Origin: Acidobacteriaceae bacterium
Lineage (GTDB): Bacteria; Acidobacteriota; Terriglobia; Terriglobales; Acidobacteriaceae
Direction: 5' to 3'
DNA: 42,581 nucleotides
Assembly (NCBI GenBank): GCA_003132405.1
Contig: PKXQ01000150.1
Coordinates: 1-42,581, forward strand
How positions within the stretch are numbered: position 1 is the stretch's first letter; every line of letters begins with the position of its first letter. The translations under genes and the position numbers were made by a program. The notes under the pieces were generated by a model, which saw only the letters and a program-made list of their open reading frames with translations, did not search any database and was not told the origin of the DNA. Of this stretch, positions 8,178 through 14,973 are shown in pieces.

Positions 8178-8269
8178 TTCTTACAACCGAATTTATACGT
8201 TAGGATCTGCCTACAGAGGCGCGCGTTGCTCACGCATGGCCAAACGGCGCTGGCCGCAGGAGTTGTAAA

Positions 8270-8719
8270 TTGCTCGACAAGAAAGTCCGCTTCGACGAAT
8301 TCGAGCTGGATTATGCCCGCTTCCAGCTCTACCGCAGCGGCACGTCCGTCCGCCTCGAAGGTCTACCGCTGCAGCTCCTGATGTTCCTCGTCGAAAAGCG
8401 CGGCCAACTCGTAACCCGCGACCAGATCGCCATCGAGCTGTGGACCAAGGACGTATTCGTTGACGTCGAGCAGGGAATTAATACCGCCATCCGCAAAATT
8501 CGCCGTGCGCTCGGTGACGATGCCGATGAACCCCAGTACCTCCAGACCGTCATAGGGCGAGGCTATCGCTTCGTAGCGCCCAACGCCCGGGAATCCGCTG
8601 CCGGCCAGCCAGAACCATTCACCGTCTCCGCCGAAGAACTCGGCCGAGCCATCATGACTGCGGCGGGATTAGATCCCGAAAATCCAAAAGGGATCCCCAA
8701 GCGTCCCGTCGACGACTGA
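8270..8719 (+). CDS. Stand-alone PhoB/OmpR-type winged-helix DNA-binding protein
   Basis: A 149-residue protein that is mostly one Trans_Reg_C winged-helix domain (about residues 5-105). It shows the family pattern RLEGLPLQLLMFLVEKRGQL, the recognition-helix region INTAIRKIRRALGDD and the closing hairpin QTVIGRGYRFVAP. It has no receiver domain and no transmembrane segment. The C-terminal 45 residues are probably disordered. In acidobacteria this domain is usually fused to TPR or TolB-like repeats, so this is a short, domain-only version. The start is TTG at 8270, supported by CAGGAG at 8257-8262 with 7-bp spacing. The three phased hexamers upstream are candidate binding sites. The gene is followed by repeats over its stop codon. 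Confidence 0.85.
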   Translation: MLDKKVRFDEFELDYARFQLYRSGTSVRLEGLPLQLLMFLVEKRGQLVTRDQIAIELWTKDVFVDVEQGINTAIRKIRRALGDDADEPQYLQTVIGRGYRFVAPNARESAAGQPEPFTVSAEELGRAIMTAAGLDPENPKGIPKRPVDD

Positions 8720-8750
8720 AAATCCAAGACTGAAAATTATGACTGAAAAT
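8714..8750 (+). repeat. Three GACTGAAAAT repeats over a stop codon
   Basis: GACTGAAAAT occurs at 8714, 8728 and 8741 (periods 14 and 13). The first copy contains the last sense codon and the TGA stop of the winged-helix gene. The ACTGA core matches the heptamers after dinB. Confidence 0.65.
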
Positions 8751-8823
8751 TAAGCGACTCGATGCGGCCTCGTCAGCAATAATTTCAACGCGGCCGCAAC
8801 GGCAATAGGCGCGCACTCGCACG

Positions 8824-8854
8824 AAAAAAGAGGGGAGCCGAAACTCAGCTCCCC
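8824..8854 (-). terminator. Leftward terminator-like hairpin without a matching gene
   Basis: A 7-bp stem, GGGGAGC (8832-8838) with GCTCCCC (8848-8854), is followed on the minus strand by TCTTTTTT (8831 down to 8824). It looks like an intrinsic terminator for leftward transcription, yet no minus-strand gene ends here. It may block antisense transcripts or end a small RNA starting within the hydrolase gene region. Confidence 0.4.
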
Positions 8855-8905
8855 AAAGCTATAGAGGCGATATCACTAAGTAAGAACCTGTCAGCGAGGA
8901 TTTCG

Positions 8906-9805
8906 TTGCCCACGGAAACGCAAGATCCCGAAGAAAAGTTCATCCCCGCCAAGGAGGCCGTAGAAGAGCAATGGCTCGATCTCCCCGACGGCCGCATGCG
9001 CTACCTCAAAGCCGGGTCAGGCCCGGCCCTCATCCTCGTTCACGGCCTGATGGGTTATTCCTTTTCCTGGAGGTTCACGATCCCCGCCCTCGCGCCTCAC
9101 GCGACCGTCTACGCCATTGACAATCTAGGCGCCGGCCTGTCGCCCGCCAAGCCAGGGATTGACTGCCGACTTCGCCCCACCGCTGAACGCCTTCTGCAAT
9201 TCGTCGATGCTCTCGGCATTCCGCAATTCGACCTTCTCGGCACCTCACACGGCGGAGGCGTCGCCATCATGACCGCCGCCATCTGCGCCGAGCAAAAGAC
9301 ATCCCGCCTGCGCCGGCTCGTATTGGTCGCCCCCATCAACCCATGGTCGCCCCACGGCAAGATGTTCGCGCCTTTCATAGGTAGCCCGCTCGGCACTCTC
9401 CTCTTTCGCAACTCGATCGAGCGCTGGCGCTCTCTCGACTACGTCTGGCTCGCCAGGCTCTTCGGCGACGTAAGAAAGATTCCGCCCGATTCGCTAGCCG
9501 GCTATCGCTTGCCCGTAATCAAGAATCATGCGTTAGGCCACGCGTTGCATATCGTAAGAAACTGGACCGCCGACCTGGCCGAACTGAAAGCAGCGCTTCC
9601 CAAAGTTCGCGATTACAAGACGCTGCTCCTGTGGGGAACGCGAGACCGCGCCGTCGATTTTCAATCGGCCGAACCCCTTCGGCAGAATTTTCGCGATGTT
9701 CGCCTGGTAGCATTCACAGGCGTAGGACATCTTCCCTACGAGGAAGTCCCGGAGGATTTCAATCGCACGCTGGTGAATTTTCTCACCGGTGACGGATCGA
9801 GATGA
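8906..9805 (+). CDS. Alpha/beta-fold hydrolase
   Basis: A 299-residue serine hydrolase with a complete triad: nucleophile S114 in GTSHGG, D247 in LLWGTRDRAVD and H275 in GVGHLPYEE. The oxyanion-hole region is LVHGLMGYSFSW (about 44-55), and a cap region lies around residues 150-230. There is no signal peptide, so it is likely cytoplasmic. The substrate is not predictable; epoxide hydrolases, esterases and C-C hydrolases share this layout. The start is TTG at 8906, with GAGGA at 8896-8900 just upstream. It is convergent with the porin gene, with 8 bp between the stops. Confidence 0.9.
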   Translation: MPTETQDPEEKFIPAKEAVEEQWLDLPDGRMRYLKAGSGPALILVHGLMGYSFSWRFTIPALAPHATVYAIDNLGAGLSPAKPGIDCRLRPTAERLLQFVDALGIPQFDLLGTSHGGGVAIMTAAICAEQKTSRLRRLVLVAPINPWSPHGKMFAPFIGSPLGTLLFRNSIERWRSLDYVWLARLFGDVRKIPPDSLAGYRLPVIKNHALGHALHIVRNWTADLAELKAALPKVRDYKTLLLWGTRDRAVDFQSAEPLRQNFRDVRLVAFTGVGHLPYEEVPEDFNRTLVNFLTGDGSR

Positions 9806-9813
9806 AAGCTGAG

Positions 9814-11352
9814 TTAGAACTCGACATGCGCGCGGAAACTTGGAACAATCACCGGACCCCGGTCGCGGTTGTACCCCGGATTATTAATATGCTGCAACCC
9901 GGGACCAACATAAATCCCTCGCCACACATGCGCCGTGTAATACGATTCGACAATATTCTCGCGGCCATAATTCAGCCCGCCATCGCCTAGCAGAAAACCC
10001 AGCCCGCCATCCGCCAGATAAAGCTGGTGATCTCTCTTGATACCATTTGTGACAAATGCAACGCCGGCCCTATCCTGCTTGCGATGCCAGAGCGCACCGT
10101 TCGCCCCCAGGCCCGCGATGACGGTGGAGTCAATTTCCGTGTAAGCAAAAGATTCAGTTCTCCCGTTATCCCATCCCCAGCGCGCAAAAGCCGTAAAGTT
10201 CCGCGAAAGAGTCTGCTCCACATTGACGCCGAATCCGTACTTGCGCGTTATGTGCCACGGATGATTCGTAATCTCTGGCACCGTCTCCGGCTCTGGCGCC
10301 GTATGATCTAAGAACTGCTCCACCGCAACTCTATAGATGCCCATGTTGGCGTAGTTCGTGTACGCCAGCACTCGCACCACGCCAGCTTTCTTCGGTACGA
10401 TGGCGCGCCGCAATTCATACTCCCAATTTTCGGCATGAACCTGCCACGGGCGCCAGACCAGATCAATCCCATTTGCAACTTTCGGCATCAGCCCTTCGGC
10501 AAAACGGAAGCCCCAATTGCGATCCTCGTAATCGGCCACCAGGCCGACAGTATAGCCGCGCGTGTCAGCGGCATAATCCCACGTTCCGTTGTTGTCGACC
10601 GCCCAGTTCATAAATTGAAAATGCGTGTCCGATCCGACCGAATTCACATCAAAGAAATCCGGCAGACTGAATTTGCCGAAGCGAATCTCCAGTCGCCGCC
10701 GCGGCAACTCATCGAAGAGCGACAGAAAACTACGGTCGCTCTCCACCTTGTCGCCACTCAACGCGAACACCTTGTGGATCATCCCGCGCCCCAGATACGG
10801 AGCCTTGCTCAGCAGAGGATTGCGCACGATATCCAGATCCGTATTTCCCGCCAGCCCCAAACCTAAGCTGAGCGCCGATCCGCCCGCTTCTTCAATATCC
10901 ACCAGAAGCTCGGTGGAATTATCGATCCGCACACCGGTATAAAGCGTCAGCACCCGCGAAGTGGCTTTCTCATAATTCGGACTGAGACTGTTTGGCCCGC
11001 TATAGTCGGCATGAAACGGAGGATGCGTCTGGAAGATAAAATTCGCCTGCCCCGTAAGCCAGAAGCGCGTGCTCTTGAAATGCGGAAACAAGGATTCCGG
11101 ATCCGCAGCCGCATCGCTCGCTGGCCCCGGCGGATTATTCGCATCTGCCGCGCCCGCAGCCTCGGCCGGAATAGGAGTCGATACCGTAGTGGACGCTGTA
11201 GCGGCGGACGATGCGGAAGTTGACGTTGTCCCAGGCGCTGCCTGCGACTGCGCCCAGCAGCCCGACACGAATACGCTCAGCACAAGACTAAGGCTCAGAG
11301 CAGCCGCGAGGGCACCGCGACCACGACTCAGCCCGTTGGCCCGCCGGATCAT
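9814..11352 (-). CDS. Outer-membrane porin, OprB-like carbohydrate-selective family
   Basis: About 512 residues. A signal peptide (MIRRANGLSRGRG, then a hydrophobic core ending near WAQSQA) is followed by a low-complexity Ala/Thr/Pro linker of about 50 residues and then a beta-barrel rich in alternating aromatic strands. Recognisable stretches are RFWLTGQANFIFQ at the start of the barrel, RRLEIRFGKFSLPDFFD, AFARWGWDNGR and the C-terminal HVEF ending in Phe. These match OprB-type porins, which let sugars diffuse across the outer membrane. The frame extends 31 codons further, but that part is encoded by AATATC repeats, so I start at the ATG at 11352. A perfect CRP-type palindrome lies 105 bp upstream, which suits a sugar porin. 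Confidence 0.82.
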   Translation of the reverse strand: MIRRANGLSRGRGALAAALSLSLVLSVFVSGCWAQSQAAPGTTSTSASSAATASTTVSTPIPAEAAGAADANNPPGPASDAAADPESLFPHFKSTRFWLTGQANFIFQTHPPFHADYSGPNSLSPNYEKATSRVLTLYTGVRIDNSTELLVDIEEAGGSALSLGLGLAGNTDLDIVRNPLLSKAPYLGRGMIHKVFALSGDKVESDRSFLSLFDELPRRRLEIRFGKFSLPDFFDVNSVGSDTHFQFMNWAVDNNGTWDYAADTRGYTVGLVADYEDRNWGFRFAEGLMPKVANGIDLVWRPWQVHAENWEYELRRAIVPKKAGVVRVLAYTNYANMGIYRVAVEQFLDHTAPEPETVPEITNHPWHITRKYGFGVNVEQTLSRNFTAFARWGWDNGRTESFAYTEIDSTVIAGLGANGALWHRKQDRAGVAFVTNGIKRDHQLYLADGGLGFLLGDGGLNYGRENIVESYYTAHVWRGIYVGPGLQHINNPGYNRDRGPVIVPSFRAHVEF

Positions 11353-11380
11353 AAAATAGTCCGTAATGAAAATGAATTTC

Positions 11381-11398
11381 AATATCAATATCAATATC
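11381..11398 (-). repeat. Three tandem AATATC hexamers before the porin start
   Basis: Three perfect copies of AATATC (GATATT on the coding strand), followed on the coding strand by GAAATT, CATTTT and CATTAC. This resembles the GATAAT-type hexamer row of a Fur box, so iron control is possible. Alternatively it is a simple 6-bp repeat whose copy number could change promoter spacing. Confidence 0.45.
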
Positions 11399-11456
11399 AT
11401 GCCACCACATTGGCTGATGGCCGCACTGCCCAGCCACTTCGCCAATCACCCTTCGT

Positions 11457-11472
11457 TGTGATTTCGATCACA
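11457..11472. promoter_or_regulatory. CRP/Vfr-type palindrome upstream of porin
   Basis: TGTGA-TTTCGA-TCACA, a perfect match to the classical CRP half-sites with a 6-bp spacer. It is centred about 112 bp before the porin start codon. It predicts control by a CRP/FNR-family regulator, fitting a carbohydrate porin. No CRP gene is in the window. Confidence 0.6.
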
Positions 11473-11624
11473 CACCCAAAAGAGATGCATCAGTATGTGC
11501 CCGCCCGGTTAATAGAATGTTACAGTTGCGTTCCGTATCGACGTTGTCCGTAGCCGAAACCCATCAGCCGCGCGATGCCAGCGACCTCCGCTGCTCGTTG
11601 ATTAACGCAAGCATATCAGAAGAG

Positions 11625-11640
11625 GTTAACTATAGTTAAC
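11625..11640. promoter_or_regulatory. 16-bp perfect palindrome GTTAACTATAGTTAAC
   Basis: A fully symmetrical 16-bp site in the spacer between the 50-residue ORF and the porin gene, 272 bp upstream of the porin start and 26 bp after the small ORF stop. The size and symmetry fit the operator of a dimeric helix-turn-helix regulator, but I cannot assign a family. Confidence 0.5.
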
Positions 11641-11666
11641 ATTACAACTCTTTGCGACGAAGCTCC

Positions 11667-11819
11667 TCAACTCCATAGCATCCGAAGCCGTCGCCCGCCG
11701 TCCGCGTCGGTGACCACGACCCAACTCATGCGAAGTTTTCGTTCGTTGCTCTTCTCCGCCCGCGCGAGCTGCGTCGTCGCCATCGCCATCGTTTCTGCGA
11801 ATGTCTTCATGCAGATCAT
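11667..11819 (-). CDS. Small 50-residue ORF with a strong ribosome site
   Basis: The ATG at 11819 is preceded on the minus strand by AAAGGAGG with 8-bp spacing, one of the best Shine-Dalgarno sequences in the window. The product starts MICMKTFAETMAMATTQLAR and ends LRMLWS. The middle is charged (AEKSNERKLR), followed by a beta-like stretch MSWVVVTDADG. It has no signal peptide, membrane helix or known domain. It lies alone between the porin and the metal-sensor gene. A longer minus-strand frame covers part of this interval but lacks a ribosome site and has arginine-rich, shadow-like composition. Function unknown; a toxin, regulator or leader peptide are all possible. Confidence 0.6.
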   Translation of the reverse strand: MICMKTFAETMAMATTQLARAEKSNERKLRMSWVVVTDADGGRRLRMLWS

Positions 11820-12165
11820 GTTCTTGTCCTCCTTTCCGTAAATTTCTCAACTCGGTTCTCATTTTCGTCGCTGCCCCCAGTGGGTCCTCACGTCGTTTTC
11901 GAATGGCCGTGCTTCTCGTGTCGGGTTCGCTGCCAGCATAAAATACGCTGGCCGTGGCCTGACTGGCCGCGGATCTGATTTCAATTTTTAGGATGGGAGA
12001 AGCAGAGGTGAACCAACAGGGTAGAGTAAGGCAGCTATCCTCTCACATCTCCTGCTTCCATCTAGCCAGTCGCAAACCCACCGGCCCGCAGTCACTGCGA
12101 ATTGTCATACGTCCTTGTGCTAAGGTTTAGCGGGAGCATGTCTCTCGCGCTGAATTTGTTATATC
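11820..12165. other. Intergenic region between the small ORF and the metal-sensor gene
   Basis: About 350 bp with no supported coding frame. It must hold the leftward promoter for the small ORF. The rightward promoter and operator of the metal sensor lie at its right end. Nothing else could be identified. Confidence 0.4.
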
Positions 12166-12182
12166 ATACCCCCCTAGGGTAT
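12166..12182 (+). promoter_or_regulatory. CsoR/RcnR-type operator
   Basis: ATACCCCCCTAGGGTAT is an interrupted palindrome with a C-tract/G-tract core, the typical operator of the CsoR/RcnR family. It lies 47 bp before the start codon of a gene encoding exactly such a repressor. A possible -35 TTGTTA (12156-12161) and -10 TATTTG (12180-12185) straddle it, so bound repressor would block polymerase. Confidence 0.8.
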
Positions 12183-12228
12183 TTGTCAATAGAAAAAGGC
12201 CAGAAATCCACAAAAATCTACAGAGCTT

Positions 12229-12516
12229 ATGCCAAATAAACAATCCGAAATCTCCAAGGAAAAACAGAAACTGTTCTCCCGCATAAAACGCATGAGCGGC
12301 CAGATTACTGCGGTCGAGCGCGCCGTCACCGACGGAGACGAGTGCGCCGATATCTTAATGTTGCTGGCGGCGATTCGCGGCGGCGTCAATAGCCTGATGG
12401 CGGAGATCCTCGAAGATCACATCCGCCTCCACATCATCCCTCCCCATCGCGGGACGGAATCGCCAGAAGAACTGACCGAAGATCTGATTAGTCTGGTCCG
12501 CGCCTATCTGAAGTAG
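12229..12516 (+). CDS. Metal-sensing repressor, CsoR/RcnR (DUF156) family
   Basis: A 95-residue all-helical repressor. The family core is visible: RIKRMSGQITAVERAV, DECADIL, LAAIRGGVNSLMAEILEDH and the C-terminal LVRAYLK. Candidate metal ligands are C39, H64 and H68, matching the Cys-His-His set of RcnR (nickel/cobalt) rather than the Cys-His-Cys set of copper CsoR. The extra N-terminal His of RcnR is absent. The operator upstream suggests autorepression released by metal. The next gene on the strand is a cation diffusion exporter, the arrangement known for dmeRF-type nickel/cobalt systems. The FrmR formaldehyde branch is an alternative, but the exporter argues for a metal. Confidence 0.9.
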   Translation: MPNKQSEISKEKQKLFSRIKRMSGQITAVERAVTDGDECADILMLLAAIRGGVNSLMAEILEDHIRLHIIPPHRGTESPEELTEDLISLVRAYLK

Positions 12517-12622
12517 GATCCCGACTGGCGCGGCCGCGCTGGTGCGTGCGCGGCGTCACATCGTGAGTTCGAGTTCTGTGGGAAGATGTGCCAGCTAACC
12601 GTATCGCTCGGAGACGTCACCC

Positions 12623-13582
12623 GTGCCCATGCAAGCCGCCACCAACTTAGCTAGGCTGCGAGATGAAAAAGAGTTACGCGATGCGCAATTCGCCATGCGT
12701 CTTTCTCTGATTGTGGGGTTGGCAATGTTAATCGGCAAGACAACCGTATATTTCCTGACACACTCGACGGCTATTTTTTCCGATGCAGCCGAATCGGTAG
12801 TCCATGTAATCGCCGTCGGATTTGCGAGTTTCAGTCTTCGACTTAGCACGAAACCGGCTTCTGATCATTTTCTATACGGTTACGAGCGGATCACTTTCTT
12901 CTCCGCAGGCTTCGAAGGCGCCATGATCGTGGTGGCCGCGATTGCAATTCTGTTGGAGTCGATTCGGAAGTGGATCGCCGGCCTACAGTTGGAGCACTTG
13001 GGAGGAGGCGCGCTGCTAATCCTGGCAGCAGGAATTCTCAATGCGGGTCTCGGTTACTATCTGCTGCGCGCCGGCGGGCGAAGCAAGTCATTGATTCTCG
13101 AAGCCGATGGCAAGCACGTCTTAACCGACAGCTTGACTAGTTTTGGCGTTGTCGTAGGACTGGGCCTCGTGATGCTAACCCACTGGAAACCCCTCGATCC
13201 GCTCGTGGCCATTGCGGTCGCCGCAAACATCCTATGGTCCGGAGGACATCTGGTGTGGCGTTCGGCAGTCGGGCTGATGGATTATTCTGATCCGAAAGCG
13301 GGTCGGAAAATTCGCGACAAGCTTGATGCAATCTGCGGGGAACTGACCATTCAATACCACGGCGTACGCTTCCGCACGACCGGATACCGCCAGATCATCG
13401 AAGTGCACCTGTTATTTCCGCGTGTCACTTCGGTCAGTGAGGCCCACCGCCTGGCAACTGCGCTGGAGGAGCGCCTGCCAACCGAACTGGGGATGCCCGC
13501 CGAAGTTATCACTCACCTAGAGTGCTTAGAAGACCACGCCGACGTCCACCACGAGCAACATTACACCGGGAAACCCGAGTAG
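12623..13582 (+). CDS. Cation diffusion facilitator (CDF) metal exporter
   Basis: Proton-driven divalent metal exporter, 319 residues, inner membrane. An N-terminal membrane domain of about six helices is followed by a cytoplasmic ferredoxin-like domain from about residue 225 and a His-rich tail (DHADVHHEQH). The TM5 metal site is canonical, H165-x3-D169 (KHVLTD). In TM2 the usual His-x3-Asp appears as E57-x3-H61 (SDAAESVVH), a different ligand set that may change metal preference. GTG at 12623 or ATG at 12629 can start it. It lies 106 bp after the metal-sensor gene and is probably co-regulated with it. Nickel or cobalt is the favoured substrate by context; zinc, manganese and iron remain possible. 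Confidence 0.9.
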   Translation: MPMQAATNLARLRDEKELRDAQFAMRLSLIVGLAMLIGKTTVYFLTHSTAIFSDAAESVVHVIAVGFASFSLRLSTKPASDHFLYGYERITFFSAGFEGAMIVVAAIAILLESIRKWIAGLQLEHLGGGALLILAAGILNAGLGYYLLRAGGRSKSLILEADGKHVLTDSLTSFGVVVGLGLVMLTHWKPLDPLVAIAVAANILWSGGHLVWRSAVGLMDYSDPKAGRKIRDKLDAICGELTIQYHGVRFRTTGYRQIIEVHLLFPRVTSVSEAHRLATALEERLPTELGMPAEVITHLECLEDHADVHHEQHYTGKPE

Positions 13583-13645
13583 GTCGGCGCAGTTCCTGCG
13601 AATGCCTGGGCGGGATGAGGCAGGGCTTCTCAAGGCTTGACGCTC

Positions 13646-14650
13646 TCACATCACGATGACCGCCGCGCCGTCGATCGAATCCTCTTTCACTGCGATTAAA
13701 GCCTCATTCGCCTGCTGCAGCGGAAACGCCGTTACCTTCGGCTTCAAACCAATCTCGCTCGCCACTTTCAAAAAATCCCGGGCGTCCGCCCGCGTCATAT
13801 TCGCGACACTCCGCAACTGCCGCTCGCCCCACAGCAGCCGATCGTAATCAAACTGCGGTATGCGGTCCAAATGAATGGCATTGATCGCGACCACCCCACC
13901 CTTCCGCAAGCTGCTTAGAGCCGCGATCACGACATCTCCACTGGGAGCGAAAGTCACTGCGCAGTCTAGCTCAACGGGCGGTTTATCAGTCTCGCCTCCC
14001 ACCCACGTGGCTCCGAGCGATTCCGCCAACCGCCGATGACTCGCTCCTCGCGTCGAGACATACACATCGCAATTCCAGGCGCGTAAAACCGCGATCGCCA
14101 GATGAGCCGAAGCGCCAAATCCGAACAACCCGACACGGTCGCCATGTTTGACGCCCGCCACACGAAGGCTGCGAAAACCAATAATCCCCGCGCATAGCAA
14201 CGGCGCCGCATGTAAATCATCAAGTTCGTCGGGTAGAGGAAAAGTAAAATCCGCGCGAACGACCGCGTATTCCGCATAGCCGCCGTTTACCGTGTAGCCG
14301 GTAAACGTGGGTGAATCACAGAGATTCTCCAGACCGAGGTGGCAATAGCGACAGGTGCCGTCCGTTCCTCCCATCCATGAAACGCCCACCCGCGCGCCGG
14401 TGCGAAGCTCGGGTGTAGCTTTCGCAGAAGTCCCAGCCACAACCTCGCCGACAATCTGATGCCCGGGAATGATTTCGCTGCGCAGCGGAGGCAACTCACC
14501 TTCGACAATATGCAAGTCGGTGCGGCAGACTCCGCAAGCGCGCACTCGAAGAAGAACTTGATCTTTCTTCGGCTGGGGGATCGGAACTTCAGCGATGCGA
14601 AGCGGGCGCTTCGAAACTTCTTGAGGTGAGGTCAGGGTTGCGGCCTTCAT
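13646..14650 (-). CDS. Zinc-dependent alcohol dehydrogenase (MDR family)
   Basis: A 334-residue medium-chain NAD(P)-dependent dehydrogenase. The GroES-like domain has catalytic-zinc motifs CGVCRTDLH and PGHQIVGEV. A Rossmann domain follows, with the nucleotide loop GLFGFGASAHLA. The structural-zinc loop reads TDGTCRYC with another Cys seven residues on, so only three of the usual four Cys remain and the first position is Asp. The second codon is the chosen ATG at 14650; a GTG lies one codon earlier. It is convergent with the CDF gene. The 320-bp upstream region contains hairpins. The substrate is unknown; simple alcohols or aldehydes are likely by family. Confidence 0.92.
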   Translation of the reverse strand: MKAATLTSPQEVSKRPLRIAEVPIPQPKKDQVLLRVRACGVCRTDLHIVEGELPPLRSEIIPGHQIVGEVVAGTSAKATPELRTGARVGVSWMGGTDGTCRYCHLGLENLCDSPTFTGYTVNGGYAEYAVVRADFTFPLPDELDDLHAAPLLCAGIIGFRSLRVAGVKHGDRVGLFGFGASAHLAIAVLRAWNCDVYVSTRGASHRRLAESLGATWVGGETDKPPVELDCAVTFAPSGDVVIAALSSLRKGGVVAINAIHLDRIPQFDYDRLLWGERQLRSVANMTRADARDFLKVASEIGLKPKVTAFPLQQANEALIAVKEDSIDGAAVIVM

Positions 14651-14973
14651 CACCCAGTTAGAGATGTTTCAGCACGGGGCGAGGATTCTCTTGCAACACG
14701 ACAATCTAGATCTTCGAAAATACGCTTTCCGCGCAATTTGAAAAGAAAACTCTAATACTCGTCCATTCCCTCCCCGCTCTTAGCGGAGAGCTTCAGAACC
14801 TGCATGCCCGTTCGAACGACCTGAGAACATCTATCTCGAAGATAGTTTTTGAGGGAACGGGCGATGCTGGCGAGTTGCCATCTCGAACGATTGCAGGGTC
14901 CGTCACGGGATTTCCCTCCGCGAGACTATAACTCATCTCACAAATTGACGGGAAGGGAACCGCTTAGGGAAAA
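14651..14973. other. Structured spacer upstream of the alcohol dehydrogenase
   Basis: No coding frame is supported. It holds an 8-bp outer stem GCCCGTTC (14806-14813) with GAACGGGC (14855-14862). Nested inside is CTATCT-CGA-AGATAG (14831-14845), followed on the plus strand by TTTTT (14846-14850). A CCGCT/AGCGG stem lies near 14775. On the minus strand this would be the 5' leader of the dehydrogenase mRNA; no known riboswitch class was recognised. Confidence 0.45.

Larger units (their letters stand above)
7660..8269. other. 610-bp intergenic region between divergent genes
   Basis: No convincing coding frame. It should hold the promoter of the kinase/regulator operon (leftward) and of the winged-helix gene (rightward). 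Recognisable items are the hairpins at 7935-7992 and the phased hexamers with a sigma-70-like promoter at 8104-8177. A ten-codon ORF at 8235-8267 (ATG to TAA) ends 2 bp before the winged-helix start codon, but it has no clear ribosome site. Confidence 0.6.

Noticed and set aside
8235..8267. Ten-codon ORF ahead of the winged-helix gene
   Set aside because: It could be a leader peptide but has no clear ribosome site, and ATG-stop pairs of this length are common by chance.
11353..11445. N-terminal extension of the porin
   Set aside because: It is encoded by the AATATC repeats (giving an Ile/Leu string), and a good signal peptide begins at 11352.
11626..11862. 78-residue minus-strand ORF
   Set aside because: Arg/Asp-rich shadow composition and no ribosome site. 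The 50-residue ORF in another frame of the same region is better supported.
12560..12585. tRNA T-loop-like sequence (GAGTTCGAGTTCT)
   Set aside because: No acceptor, D or anticodon arms can be built around it.
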